Made by a program: the position numbers and the translations under genes | Virus record (IMG/VR): IMGVR_UViG_3300025141_000794 | Location: 1 to 23,182 of that record | Length of the DNA: 23,182 nucleotides | Origin: a virus | Direction: 5' to 3' (one strand) | In this document: positions 1-8,035 of the stretch, one piece after another | Layout of the letters: the number at the start of each line of letters is the position of its first letter | Position numbering within the stretch: the stretch's first letter is position 1 | The notes under the pieces: model-generated | Told to the model about the DNA's origin: nothing | Database searches by the model: none | What the model saw: only the letters and a program-made list of their open reading frames with translations

Positions 1-11
1 ATTAGTTCAAT

Positions 12-1127
12 CTAAGCGTTAATACAGATTGCACCGACTGATGGTCTTACAACCTTCAATCCGTATCTCATTGACATGTAAGAACCGACAATTCCAAATC
101 CGGGATTTGCCTCTTCTACGGTCAATGGTCGTCTCTCCACATAAACCATTGGCTTAACGGACAAGTCGAACATACCTATTCTGTCTGATGGAACCCAAGC
201 GTTTACCACGACATCTAATCCGTACAAGCTTCCAACTTTACCTGTTAGGGCAGTTTTGTTGAAAGGATTTGCAGCATTATTTAAAGTGGTTGTTGGATTA
301 CTTGCATCTCCAGCTTCTCCTCCAGCAGCTGCTGTGAAAGCAGTTACGAAGTCACCAATCTTTAAGAGATGGTGATAGTGAGCAGGGGATATGAACAAGT
401 GTGTTGCATTGTATCCGTGTGTTGCTATGCGGTCAATTCCTTTTGCGACGTCTGCGAGAGCGAAAGCACCAGCTCCAGAACCACCTGCGCTATTGAAGTA
501 AGCACCACGAATTAATCGTGTGCTTGATTCGTTAGCGTAAGATGTTAATCTTTTACCGGATGCGTCGATATCTGCGGCAGCCATACCGCTACCAAAGAAT
601 CCACCATATATGTTGTTTGTGAAGTTAGATAGATTAGCTTCGGATGTATCTGCGTCGATAGCATAAGTACCGAAGGTCGTGTCTGCTGCACCACCGAAAA
701 CAACCTTAACTACGTGTTCGGTCATGTGTCGGTCGACAGCTCTGCGAGCTTCTGTCAATGCCATCTCTACTTCATTGAATCTAGAGTCTTCTATCATTCT
801 TCGGGTTACGGCCGTTGCTATACCCCATTCTTTCACTGAAATACGCTCGGAGCGTAGCTTAGTGTGTTGGTATTTCGGGGTCGAACCCTCATCTATTGGT
901 TCCAGCTTCATGCTGGGTTGTGCGAAAGTAATATCAATATTACCGCCTGTATCAGTCGTCATTGGTTCTGCAAAGTATTGCATTACTGGAAGGTCTGTGA
1001 CCTTGTAGTCCATAATTGCGTCTTTGTAGTCGACGAGTATGCGTTCTCCGGTTCCACCGGTTGCGGCATATGCACCTGAATTAAGGCTAGTTAGAACACC
1101 GGGTGTTGCTGTTGGGTAATCGGGCAT
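12..1127 (-). CDS. HK97-fold major capsid protein
   Basis: Major capsid protein forming the icosahedral head shell; 371 residues. It has the expected order for this fold: a short N-terminal arm, an E-loop-like beta stretch at about 60-100, then a long amphipathic spine-type helix at about 106-145 (RRMIEDSRF...EARRAVDRHMTEHVV), followed by Gly/Ala-rich A-domain sequence and a C-terminal beta-rich segment. The start is set by GGAGG about 8 nt upstream. It is the last visible gene of the portal-protease-decoration-capsid operon, the classic position. There is no long N-terminal delta domain, so scaffolding is probably supplied by the protease gene rather than by the capsid protein itself. The call rests on fold-like pattern and gene order, not on a high-identity match. 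Confidence 0.85.
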   Translation of the reverse strand: MPDYPTATPGVLTSLNSGAYAATGGTGERILVDYKDAIMDYKVTDLPVMQYFAEPMTTDTGGNIDITFAQPSMKLEPIDEGSTPKYQHTKLRSERISVKEWGIATAVTRRMIEDSRFNEVEMALTEARRAVDRHMTEHVVKVVFGGAADTTFGTYAIDADTSEANLSNFTNNIYGGFFGSGMAAADIDASGKRLTSYANESSTRLIRGAYFNSAGGSGAGAFALADVAKGIDRIATHGYNATHLFISPAHYHHLLKIGDFVTAFTAAAGGEAGDASNPTTTLNNAANPFNKTALTGKVGSLYGLDVVVNAWVPSDRIGMFDLSVKPMVYVERRPLTVEEANPGFGIVGSYMSMRYGLKVVRPSVGAICINA

Positions 1128-1147
1128 TTATAATTCCTCCTACTTCT

Positions 1148-1534
1148 CTAGCCCCACAGGACTTGTTGCATGGTTGCAGCACCGCTGTGAGCACCACTAG
1201 TATCGATATAAGTACCAACGCCTACAGCAGAGCTGCTTGCTGGTCCAAGGTTACCGTCAGCTAATGTAGCTACTTGGTCTCCTCGTCCTATGGTTCCTGA
1301 ACAAAACATGTTCAAGACTATACCTTTACCTGTGATTACACTTACAGTGTTTCCAGATGTTGCATCGACCATTGCGACTCCAATAGGCATAACATTATCT
1401 GCTGCTGCTATTGTGTCTACTTGAGCGTCTGCTCCCATCTGTAGTGCGTACCCTGCTGTGATGGTACTACCAGCTGTGAAAGGAATAATCCTTGCTGGAG
1501 CTCCACCATCGTTTACTAAAACTTCTGTTGCCAT
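1148..1534 (-). CDS. Head decoration/stabilisation protein (DUF2190-like)
   Basis: Small beta-rich protein of 128 residues between protease and capsid genes, the usual place for a capsid decoration protein. The sequence is rich in Gly, Ala, Thr and Val with a repeating pattern (ITAGYALQMG, NVMPIGVAMVDA, TVSVITGKGIV) that resembles the DUF2190-type decoration proteins of tailed phages, in which a compact beta barrel binds outside the shell. No signal peptide or membrane segment. The gene lies 2 nt after the protease gene and is followed 20 nt later by the capsid gene. The function is inferred mainly from position and composition; a different minor head protein is the main alternative. Confidence 0.65.
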   Translation of the reverse strand: MATEVLVNDGGAPARIIPFTAGSTITAGYALQMGADAQVDTIAAADNVMPIGVAMVDATSGNTVSVITGKGIVLNMFCSGTIGRGDQVATLADGNLGPASSSAVGVGTYIDTSGAHSGAATMQQVLWG

Positions 1535-1536
1535 GT

Positions 1537-2823
1537 TTAGTCACCTCTGGGTTTATAGACTTCAGGGTTCAATCTAAATCGTCCTGAATTGTCCATTTTT
1601 ATACCAAACTTTCTTTCTGTTTGCTCAGGTTTTACTTCTCCTTCTGGAGCTTTACCTTTGCCGAAAGAACGCTCGGTTTCTGTTTCTGGCACTGGCATTG
1701 CTGCCAATGCTTCGCTGAATCCAGTCAGCTTCATCTCGTCCCATGCTGATAATTCTTCTAAACGTGAAGACTTCTTCTCCTCATCAACAGTTCCAAGAAG
1801 TAATTCTTTAGAGATAACAGCCTCGATAGTCTTGGCTTTTCTCTCCTCAGCTTCAGCGGCTTTGCGAGCTTCTTCTGCTTCTTTAAAAGTCTCAATAGAT
1901 TTGAGAGCTTCATCATAAGCTGATTGAATCTCTTTGTTAGCTGCTTGTGCTTCTTCTAACTGTGTCCTGAGTGAAGCGAATTCGCGCTCGACGATATTCT
2001 CAGCGTCGGACTTTACTTCCTTAACTTCTTCGGTCATATTATCTACCTCTGTAGTTGTCCCATCTGCTTCACAACATTCTTTACCGTCGTTACATGAGTC
2101 ACAGCAATCTTTATGCTCTTCATCTTCAGACTCTGAATGTGCACATTCCTTTCCATCTTCTATTGTACATTCCTTACAGACGGGGTCCATTTTTTCATTG
2201 TCTATGAAACTAATTTCAGTAGGAGTTACATTAGTAGCAAAAGTGCTACCCATCACATCAATATCGTTTGAAAGCCAATCAATACTAACATGTGTCATGT
2301 CTCCCTCCTTGACCTTATCCATCACTTCCTGTCCACGGCCATATTTATTAGATACTGTTGCTAGCATCTGGACCGCTGTTTTTCCATTATCCATCTTGAT
2401 TAGAGAAGGGCTCGTTGCCATGCCGATTAAATCCTCCTCAGTTCTTTGATGGTCGACATAAATTGGGAGTTCATTAAAACTCTCAATATGTTCTTTTAAA
2501 ATATTGTCTTCAATATAAACTTTTTGTTCTCCTTCCTCATCAGTATACTCATGAGGTCCGGATGTAATAGCGATGACTGGGAATGTAACAGAGTCAACAC
2601 CCTCATCGCTTGTATAAGTTAAATCTTCTGCTTCCCCTACGGAGAGCGCAAAAGAACGACGCACTGGTTCTAAAGATTTTCCATCTGTTCCAAATTCCCG
2701 CTCAACACCATTATCAGCTGCCCAAAGATTACACATACCATGTGCCATCTCGTTGTGATTATCAAAACCACGCTTCTTTAGTGTTTTACCTACAGTGTCT
2801 ACACATTGTTCTATTTTATTCAT
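1537..2823 (-). CDS. Prohead protease fused to scaffold
   Basis: 428-residue protein combining an N-terminal prohead maturation protease with a C-terminal scaffold. The protease part (about 75-215) shows the probable catalytic His125 in YVDHQ and Ser180 in THVSIDW, with GLSP-like beta strands between (FPVIAITSG, ELPIYVD, TEISFID). Residues 216-251 are an unusual insert with eight cysteines (CKEC, CCDSC, ECC). Residues 265-335 are a highly charged Glu/Lys/Ala coiled coil typical of scaffolding delta segments. A motif [VT]ERxF[GA] occurs at 40-45, 278-283, 383-388 and 402-407, a likely set of self-cleavage or interaction sites. The start overlaps the portal stop as ATGA. The self-cleaving fusion is well known in HK97-type phages; the details here are inferred from sequence. 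Confidence 0.8.
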   Translation of the reverse strand: MNKIEQCVDTVGKTLKKRGFDNHNEMAHGMCNLWAADNGVEREFGTDGKSLEPVRRSFALSVGEAEDLTYTSDEGVDSVTFPVIAITSGPHEYTDEEGEQKVYIEDNILKEHIESFNELPIYVDHQRTEEDLIGMATSPSLIKMDNGKTAVQMLATVSNKYGRGQEVMDKVKEGDMTHVSIDWLSNDIDVMGSTFATNVTPTEISFIDNEKMDPVCKECTIEDGKECAHSESEDEEHKDCCDSCNDGKECCEADGTTTEVDNMTEEVKEVKSDAENIVEREFASLRTQLEEAQAANKEIQSAYDEALKSIETFKEAEEARKAAEAEERKAKTIEAVISKELLLGTVDEEKKSSRLEELSAWDEMKLTGFSEALAAMPVPETETERSFGKGKAPEGEVKPEQTERKFGIKMDNSGRFRLNPEVYKPRGD

Positions 2824-4127
2824 GCTCTGTCTCCTGTAACATTGGCGGAAGGCTTATTGCCTCTGTTCTGTGCTCTGGCGGTTTCTTCTTTCTTGTCTTC
2901 ATTCTTTCCACCAGAGATGTTTGCATTCTTATCACTTTGTTCTTTCTTGATAGGAGATGCCTTGATATCTTCAGAAGTTTCCATATCTAATTCTACAACT
3001 CCTTCAGGGTCAAGACCACGCTCCTCTCTAACTTCGCCGGGTGATAATACACCTTCAGATAGATAAATCATATCTGTCTTAGCTTTAGTGAATGCGTCAT
3101 CAACATTAATTTGCCTGAACTTAAACTTAGCCTCACCACTTTCTAATTGTGGCATTAATTGTGCGTTAAGTGCTCCTTCTACCATAGTTTGTAAATATCT
3201 TACATATGGTTCAAAAATAGGTCGAGCTTGCTCAGGTTGTTCCCACATAGTCATAGGTACTTTCAGTGCCATGTGGATTTTCTTTAATATGTCGTCTGTA
3301 TACTTACCGTATTCAAACGCTCTTTGTGTTCCTTGTAATTCTTTGATTACTATGTCGTTACCATGTATAATGTCTTCACCGGGTTCTAATGCATTGAATG
3401 CGTCAACAATCTCATTAATCTTATCCGGTCCATAAGGCATATCTGGTAAACCACAAGATATATCAAAGCGAGAAGATGCATACTTATTAAGTGCTGCTCC
3501 TATATCTCTCTCTGCGTAATCTTTTAAATCTATTAAATACATAATAGGGTGGATATCTGATAATCCATAACCATAGTCTTCGAATTCGTTATTCTTAAGT
3601 TCTATGATTTCATCAGGTTCGAAACGAATATTTTCTTTATCGTCTCCTACGTCCTGATAATAATACATTATCTGACCGTGCTCATTGCGTTGAACATACA
3701 TGTTCTGACTTGAGCGTAAAATTAAATTGTCTCCAGTCCATTCTAAATATCCAGTTCCAAATATACGTGCATTCCGTAACCACCCATAAAGTACGTTTTC
3801 CATGTTTATGTCTCTGAACAGTTCTTCTACATCGTCACGTAACTCATCTTTCTCAGTTACAATATCGAAACAGTCTTTAACTGCATAAAGACATGGAAGG
3901 TCAATTAGTGTTCTGACTATAGGGTCAGCTAAATAGACATTAAGATACATTCTATTACTACCTATATGTTCTTCATATTTTCCTGATGTTGAAAAACCAT
4001 AGTTAGAGTTAGACAGTTTAAGTCTTTTTATAACACCTGCTCCATAACTTCGTGGGTCATCCTTTTTGAAGGCTGGTTCGCTTCCTACGGATGCAAAACG
4101 TCGCCTTACATTATCAATAAACGACAT
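2820..4127 (-). CDS. Portal protein
   Basis: Portal, the dodecameric vertex through which DNA is packaged; 435 residues, about the usual length for the short HK97/SPP1-type family. Supporting features are the N-terminal segment that joins the wing (VRTLIDLPCLYAVKDCFDIV), a mixed central region with YGYGLSDIHPI and ERDIGAALNKYA, and a C-terminal part rich in turns and Glu/Lys. It lies directly between terminase and prohead protease. A promoter with its TATA box centred about 30 nt upstream implies a leaderless or nearly leaderless mRNA that opens the head operon. The last 40 residues are Lys/Asn/Glu-rich and probably disordered. Identification rests on gene order plus general portal-like pattern. 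Confidence 0.8.
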   Translation of the reverse strand: MSFIDNVRRRFASVGSEPAFKKDDPRSYGAGVIKRLKLSNSNYGFSTSGKYEEHIGSNRMYLNVYLADPIVRTLIDLPCLYAVKDCFDIVTEKDELRDDVEELFRDINMENVLYGWLRNARIFGTGYLEWTGDNLILRSSQNMYVQRNEHGQIMYYYQDVGDDKENIRFEPDEIIELKNNEFEDYGYGLSDIHPIMYLIDLKDYAERDIGAALNKYASSRFDISCGLPDMPYGPDKINEIVDAFNALEPGEDIIHGNDIVIKELQGTQRAFEYGKYTDDILKKIHMALKVPMTMWEQPEQARPIFEPYVRYLQTMVEGALNAQLMPQLESGEAKFKFRQINVDDAFTKAKTDMIYLSEGVLSPGEVREERGLDPEGVVELDMETSEDIKASPIKKEQSDKNANISGGKNEDKKEETARAQNRGNKPSANVTGDRA

Positions 4128-4151
4128 GGCTATTTATATTAAATCGAAAAT

Positions 4152-4167
4152 AGTATATAAAGCTTTC
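4152..4167 (-). promoter_or_regulatory. Leaderless archaeal promoter of the head operon
   Basis: Minus-strand GAAAGCTTTATATACT, with a purine-rich BRE before the TATA box, is centred about 30 nt from the portal ATG. It drives portal, protease, decoration and capsid genes. Confidence 0.75.
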
Positions 4168-4179
4168 CTCCGATTTATA

Positions 4180-5892
4180 TCAAAATTTACCATATCGGCC
4201 TTTATTTAGTCGAACTCGGCGTTGTCGAGTGGTAAAAAGACCCTTATTAGAAACCTTCCCTGAAAAGTCTCTTTGGACCTTTCGAGGGCTTCCTTGTTTT
4301 AAATCTGCGTTACCAAAACTACCTGCTCCCGGTAACATACTTAAAGTGGCATGTAGACCCATTGCAGAACTATCACAATAGTCATCATGCTTTGTATCTG
4401 GAGCAGCTATCTTTTCTGTCTTATTAGCTGCATCCATTGTATATTGTAAGTCGAAATGTTCTCTTATCCATTTATTAATTACCTTAGCTTGATGTGGTAA
4501 TAGATTATCAGGACTAGGCACTATTACGCGCCCCTGTTGGATAAAAGATTGATAATCTCTATACATCTGTGTTTTAGTACCTCTAGGTCCTCCTGTAAAA
4601 ACAAAGCCTATAAAATGTATTTGTGGAGCTGAATTGATACATGCTAGTCTGAGGTCTTGTTCGATAGCGCCACCAATTCCCGTACAATCCACAATAAGCT
4701 TATCAGCACCAAGAGCATTAGAAACATCCATAATACGCTGACGTTGAAATGGAATGTCGTGCCCACCAGTTCTAGGATTGATTTCTTCAATGTATATAAG
4801 GCGTGCAATATCATCTCCCGCAATATCCCCCATAGACTTCTCCCTTCTCCATCCTGTAATAACAGTAGAGTTAACAGATTTCCCAACATCAACACCGACA
4901 GTAATGTTAGGACCGTAATCTCGTCCCGACTCAAGGGATTCTGCTGTGGTGACTTCGTACTCATGTAAACATGCCTTTATTTTTTCTGGATTAAATACAT
5001 TCGATACAGACTCTACAAACTCACATTCATATTCCGTTCTCCAGTATATGGAGTCTTCCCCCCATTCCATCATCTTCTCTAACATGTCCTCTTCCGTATA
5101 GGGAGCTGAATAAGCATCTCCCTTTTTCACTGCATCTCTCCACGTATATACTAGGCGCGTAAATGAAGCTCCATAGCTATCATCATATAAATAACGCCAC
5201 ATATGATTATCTTTTGATTTAGGTGTTCCTAAATTGATAAATGGTGCTTTATTAGAAACTATTGCTGGTTCTACATTATCTACAAATAGTCTATCATCAA
5301 TAAGTGGAGACTCATCTACAATACATAGTGTAGGATGTTGTCCACGTATAGATTGTCCTTGATTACTAGGCGCTAATGGAGCTCTTCGCATTAATGTGCC
5401 CCCCTTCATGCGTATATGGGGCTTATTGTGAAATTTATAGTTATCTACTAAACTATCTAAGAATTTATTATCCTTGAAGTTTCGATATACATATCCAAAG
5501 ATTAATGCTGCTTGGTCCTCAGAAGGAGCCAATACAAATATTAAATCCCTAAATCTTTTAAAGAACATATAGATAGTGACAGCTACCGCTAAGGCGTATG
5601 ACTTTCCACTACCACGTGGCGCTAAAATGGCCAGTTTACGTTGCTTCCCATTCTGAGAATGTGTTAAAGCTTTAACTATTATATCCTCTTGCAGTGGTCT
5701 CAACTTTAATGGTCGTTGTTTATTATCAATTAAATACGTCCCACAAAAGGCACGTATTAATTTTATCATTTTATCTTCACTATGTCTACACTTCTCGAAT
5801 ATATCCTCTAATCCTCTTGAATCATAGGTTCCTACTCCACTAAGAGCTTTCTTTAGTTTCTTCGTCTCTTCCTTTACTGGTAGACTCTTCAT
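4180..5892 (-). CDS. terL: Terminase large subunit (packaging ATPase/nuclease)
   Basis: Packaging motor that translocates DNA into the prohead and cuts it; 570 residues. The N-terminal ATPase has Walker A at 92-98 (PRGSGKS), Walker B at 189-194 (LCIVDE) and a coupling motif LGTP at 221-224. The C-terminal RNase H-like nuclease has Asp335 (GVDVGKS), Asp402 (VDCTG) and Asp503/Asp504 (KHDDYCDS), so both activities look intact. The start is supported by GGAGG 7 nt upstream although it lies 53 nt inside the preceding gene, which suggests translational coupling. The C-terminus is basic (RQRRVRLNKGRYGKF). The next gene, portal, has its own promoter in the 52-nt gap. This is the firmest call in the window. 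Confidence 0.96.
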   Translation of the reverse strand: MKSLPVKEETKKLKKALSGVGTYDSRGLEDIFEKCRHSEDKMIKLIRAFCGTYLIDNKQRPLKLRPLQEDIIVKALTHSQNGKQRKLAILAPRGSGKSYALAVAVTIYMFFKRFRDLIFVLAPSEDQAALIFGYVYRNFKDNKFLDSLVDNYKFHNKPHIRMKGGTLMRRAPLAPSNQGQSIRGQHPTLCIVDESPLIDDRLFVDNVEPAIVSNKAPFINLGTPKSKDNHMWRYLYDDSYGASFTRLVYTWRDAVKKGDAYSAPYTEEDMLEKMMEWGEDSIYWRTEYECEFVESVSNVFNPEKIKACLHEYEVTTAESLESGRDYGPNITVGVDVGKSVNSTVITGWRREKSMGDIAGDDIARLIYIEEINPRTGGHDIPFQRQRIMDVSNALGADKLIVDCTGIGGAIEQDLRLACINSAPQIHFIGFVFTGGPRGTKTQMYRDYQSFIQQGRVIVPSPDNLLPHQAKVINKWIREHFDLQYTMDAANKTEKIAAPDTKHDDYCDSSAMGLHATLSMLPGAGSFGNADLKQGSPRKVQRDFSGKVSNKGLFTTRQRRVRLNKGRYGKF

Positions 5893-6181
5893 TTAAATCC
5901 TCCAAGAAGGAAGCAAATCCTTCAGTCTTCTTTTCCACTACACTTGGTATTTCAATGTTTAACGCTCTGAATTCCGTATGTATGTCTTTAACGATTGCAT
6001 TTCTTTGGCGCAAGAGCTCTGTTCGTAAGTTAATATCCCGAAGATGTATAGAAATTTCTTCCCAAAGAATGTCTTCAAGAGAGAGATTGCGAGCCAGCAA
6101 GCGTACAAGTTCTTTATGACGTTCATATTCTCCTTCTCCTACTCGCTGGCGTAACCGCTGCTCATATTCCGTTTCGTTCAA
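5840..6181 (-). CDS. Small helical protein, candidate terminase small subunit
   Basis: 113-residue, almost wholly helical and highly charged protein immediately upstream of, and overlapping, the large terminase gene by 53 nt. No known motif is evident. Position, size and helical character suit a terminase small subunit, which binds the packaging site, but this is inference only. The reading frame contains no ATG; the best start is TTG, which overlaps the previous stop as TTGA and so looks translationally coupled. A GTG further in (before GEGEYERH) would shorten it by 13 residues. The C-terminal 20 residues are Ser/Glu/Lys-rich and likely disordered, and lie in the region shared with the terminase start. 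Confidence 0.5.
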   Translation of the reverse strand: MNETEYEQRLRQRVGEGEYERHKELVRLLARNLSLEDILWEEISIHLRDINLRTELLRQRNAIVKDIHTEFRALNIEIPSVVEKKTEGFASFLEDLNEESTSKGRDEETKESS

Positions 6182-6639
6182 AGCTGTTTAGCTTCAACCA
6201 AAGCGTCTTTAACTTCGCCTTTAACAACCGCTACGAACTTATCGTCGTTTTGGTCATATACAGACATAATTACATTTCTGAGCATTGCATCTTTTACATG
6301 CTTTTGAGCTACTTCATCTAGCTTCTCATAAGCTTTAACCTGTGCTGCTGTCATGTGTTTATCCATAAGGTCAATAATTTGGTCATCATACTTTTTTAAT
6401 AAAGGTAATAACAAAGCCTTAACCGCTGGTTGTGTGTATGCAATATAGGCAGCGAGTGCCCCAATGACTAAAAGAGCTAAAGATAGCTCTGGTGAGTCAG
6501 CTAATGCATCCATTAATCCATCTAGCATTCCAGATTCGCTTACATCATTTGTGGTACCGTTAAGGCTAGTATTGTTATCTTCTAGGACTGTTTCGTTCCC
6601 ACTTGTTTCGTTTGTTGTATTGTTCATGTATTTCTCCAT
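6178..6639 (-). CDS. Sequon-rich single-pass membrane protein
   Basis: 153 residues: an N-terminal segment with about seven overlapping N-x-T/S sequons in residues 6-29, one hydrophobic span at about 51-69 (ELSLALLVIGALAAYIAY), and a helical, charged C-terminal domain of about 80 residues. The topology is probably N-out with a glycosylated exposed arm. A virion membrane or lysis-associated role is possible; I do not recognise a family. Two starts are plausible: the first ATG (6639, GGGGAG 9 nt upstream) and the fifth codon ATG (6627, GGAG 6 nt upstream). It is the first gene after the promoter near 6732 and is followed by the candidate small terminase with a TTGA overlap. Confidence 0.6.
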   Translation of the reverse strand: MEKYMNNTTNETSGNETVLEDNNTSLNGTTNDVSESGMLDGLMDALADSPELSLALLVIGALAAYIAYTQPAVKALLLPLLKKYDDQIIDLMDKHMTAAQVKAYEKLDEVAQKHVKDAMLRNVIMSVYDQNDDKFVAVVKGEVKDALVEAKQL

Positions 6640-6726
6640 GATTGGGGGCTCCCCTTGGACACTGGCGTAAGCCGTCCTATGAAGCCTTGGCCCTAACGGG
6701 CGAGCCCTTAATAACTAGGTGCCCGC

Positions 6727-6742
6727 CCTATATAAGGCTTAC
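6727..6742 (-). promoter_or_regulatory. Archaeal promoter with an unusually long leader
   Basis: Minus-strand AAGCCTTATATAGGGC gives a TATA box centred near 6732. The expected start is near 6707, leaving a GC-rich leader of about 70-80 nt before 6639/6627, unlike the near-leaderless promoters at 4158 and 9159. A 7-bp inverted repeat (GTAAGCC at 6667-6673, GGCTTAC at 6736-6742) flanks it. Confidence 0.55.
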
Positions 6743-6745
6743 TAT

Positions 6746-6994
6746 TTACTCTCTTAAGGTCTTCTTATGAGAGCGTGCTTGGCGTTTGCCTATTACGTGT
6801 CCGTGATGTTCTCTACTTTCTATCTCGGACTCTGTAACGTCTCTTATCTGCTTTAAAGCAGTTTCTTTAGATATAGCTTTCTTTTCGAGAGCGTGTGTCT
6901 TACCACCTACGTGACTGAAGACTTTCTCTCCAGAGCCACTCTTTCTCATAGTTAGCGTTTTATCTATATTGTATTTCTTATTTTGGTTTACCAT
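6746..6994 (-). CDS. Small basic hypothetical protein
   Basis: 82-residue, strongly basic protein (Lys, Arg and His throughout; HGHVIGKRQARSHKK at the C-terminus) with no Cys and no hydrophobic span. AAGGAG sits 5 nt before the ATG. No family recognised; DNA or nucleoprotein binding inside the head would fit the charge but is not shown. It is the last gene before the next promoter downstream (near 6732). Confidence 0.55.
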   Translation of the reverse strand: MVNQNKKYNIDKTLTMRKSGSGEKVFSHVGGKTHALEKKAISKETALKQIRDVTESEIESREHHGHVIGKRQARSHKKTLRE

Positions 6995-7029
6995 GTTTCT
7001 CCTTTTAAAATTAGCGGCGCGCTATATTC

Positions 7030-7323
7030 CTATGGTTCTGGTAAATCCTCTTCTTCCCCAGTCATTCTAATCTTCTCTAGCCATGCTACAGAAGTTGGGG
7101 TTTCTCTAGGACCAATCTTGCCGGAGCCATCAGAAGCCATATATTGTTGTACACTCTCGTTTCCGGGCGCATCAATAGATTCGTTCTTAGTTATTGGAAA
7201 TCCTCTTACAGATTTCTTAGCCTCCATTGCGGCAATATCTGCTTCGCTTACTGTAGAAAAATCTAGTTTCATGTCTGGATTATTCTTTGCGAAGTGTTCT
7301 CCTTTAAGTTCTGGGTCGGCCAT
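7030..7323 (-). CDS. Small acidic hypothetical protein
   Basis: 97-residue protein with an acidic C-terminus (TGEEEDLPEP), mostly polar, no Cys and no membrane span. It starts with a strong GGAGGAGG and its ATG shares one base with the stop of the previous gene (TAATG), so the two are coupled. No recognisable domain. It sits among small structural or membrane genes upstream of the terminase block, so a minor virion protein is plausible. Confidence 0.55.
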   Translation of the reverse strand: MADPELKGEHFAKNNPDMKLDFSTVSEADIAAMEAKKSVRGFPITKNESIDAPGNESVQQYMASDGSGKIGPRETPTSVAWLEKIRMTGEEEDLPEP

Positions 7324-7472
7324 TATTCCTCCTCCTCAGTAACTTCTTCGTCTTTCTCTGCTTCACAGCAGTCGCATTTGCAGCAGCAGTTCATTTTAGC
7401 TAGTAGAGCTTCTACTACCTCATGCAATCCTGCGACTTCATCTGCTAATTTCAGTTGTTCGAAATCGTTCAT
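7323..7472 (-). CDS. 49-residue cysteine-cluster protein
   Basis: Tiny gene fitting exactly between two neighbours: its ATG overlaps the upstream stop (ATGA) and its TAA overlaps the downstream ATG (TAATG). The protein has a short amphipathic helix (about 3-26), a cluster of six cysteines in eight residues (CCCKCDCC, 29-36) and a Glu-rich tail (EKDEEVTEEEE). The cluster could bind zinc or an iron-sulphur or copper centre, or form disulphides; none can be decided from sequence. It recalls the eight-Cys insert of the prohead protease. No family recognised. Confidence 0.7.
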   Translation of the reverse strand: MNDFEQLKLADEVAGLHEVVEALLAKMNCCCKCDCCEAEKDEEVTEEEE

Positions 7473-8035
7473 TTTTTCGTCTCCATCTTATGTTCTTGTT
7501 CTTGTGCCTTTGATTCAATCATTTGAGATTGTTTCTGAGATGCATCATTATAATCAATAACAGCTTGCGCTTTTACCTTATAGAATGCTGTCTTCTCAGC
7601 TTGTTCTTGTTTCCATACATCTAAAGCATCTTTAATAATTAGAAGGGCTGGCCCACCTAATATAGCTATCAAAGTTGTATATGCTTCAATATTCTCAAGA
7701 ACTTCTGGTTTACTAAGTCCGCTGTGTATAACAAACCCTGCAAACCCAACCCAAAGTAATATTAAAGGTACAGCAATCATAAACATAAAAATATCGTTAA
7801 ATGTTACACCTTCTCCTTTCTCTTTACTCATTCTTGGTATCTCCTTTTCTTCGTCCACCTTCTCCTTTTTCTTCGGTATTAGTTTTATTAGTCTCGCGAA
7901 TAGAATTATCCACGGACTTAAGCACCAATAGGTTATCCGAAGCGCAAAAGCAACTAGGATTAAAATCCCAGCAAGTGCTAGAGCAACTGCTCCAACCTCT
8001 ATACAATGGAGTAAAAACTCTGCCAGTGGCGTCAT
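7469..8035 (-). CDS. Multi-pass membrane protein, possible internal start
   Basis: 188 residues. Hydrophobic spans at about 12-32, a weaker one at 35-50, then 81-104 and 118-135, followed by a charged helical C-terminus (about 136-188, rich in Lys, Gln and Glu). GGAGG precedes the start. A second well-placed start exists at codon 69 (ATG ending at 7831), with AAGGAG about 9 nt upstream, giving a 120-residue form with only the last two spans. Two membrane spans with a charged tail is a holin-like layout, and dual starts are known in holin genes, but no specific family is recognised. A virion membrane component is the alternative. Confidence 0.6.
   Translation of the reverse strand: MTPLAEFLLHCIEVGAVALALAGILILVAFALRITYWCLSPWIILFARLIKLIPKKKEKVDEEKEIPRMSKEKGEGVTFNDIFMFMIAVPLILLWVGFAGFVIHSGLSKPEVLENIEAYTTLIAILGGPALLIIKDALDVWKQEQAEKTAFYKVKAQAVIDYNDASQKQSQMIESKAQEQEHKMETKK

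Noticed and set aside
4644-4964. A 106-residue frame rich in leucine with membrane-like stretches, same strand as terminase.
   Set aside because: It lies wholly inside the intact large terminase gene in another frame, has no good ribosome site, and the hydrophobic pattern is a by-product of the terminase codons.
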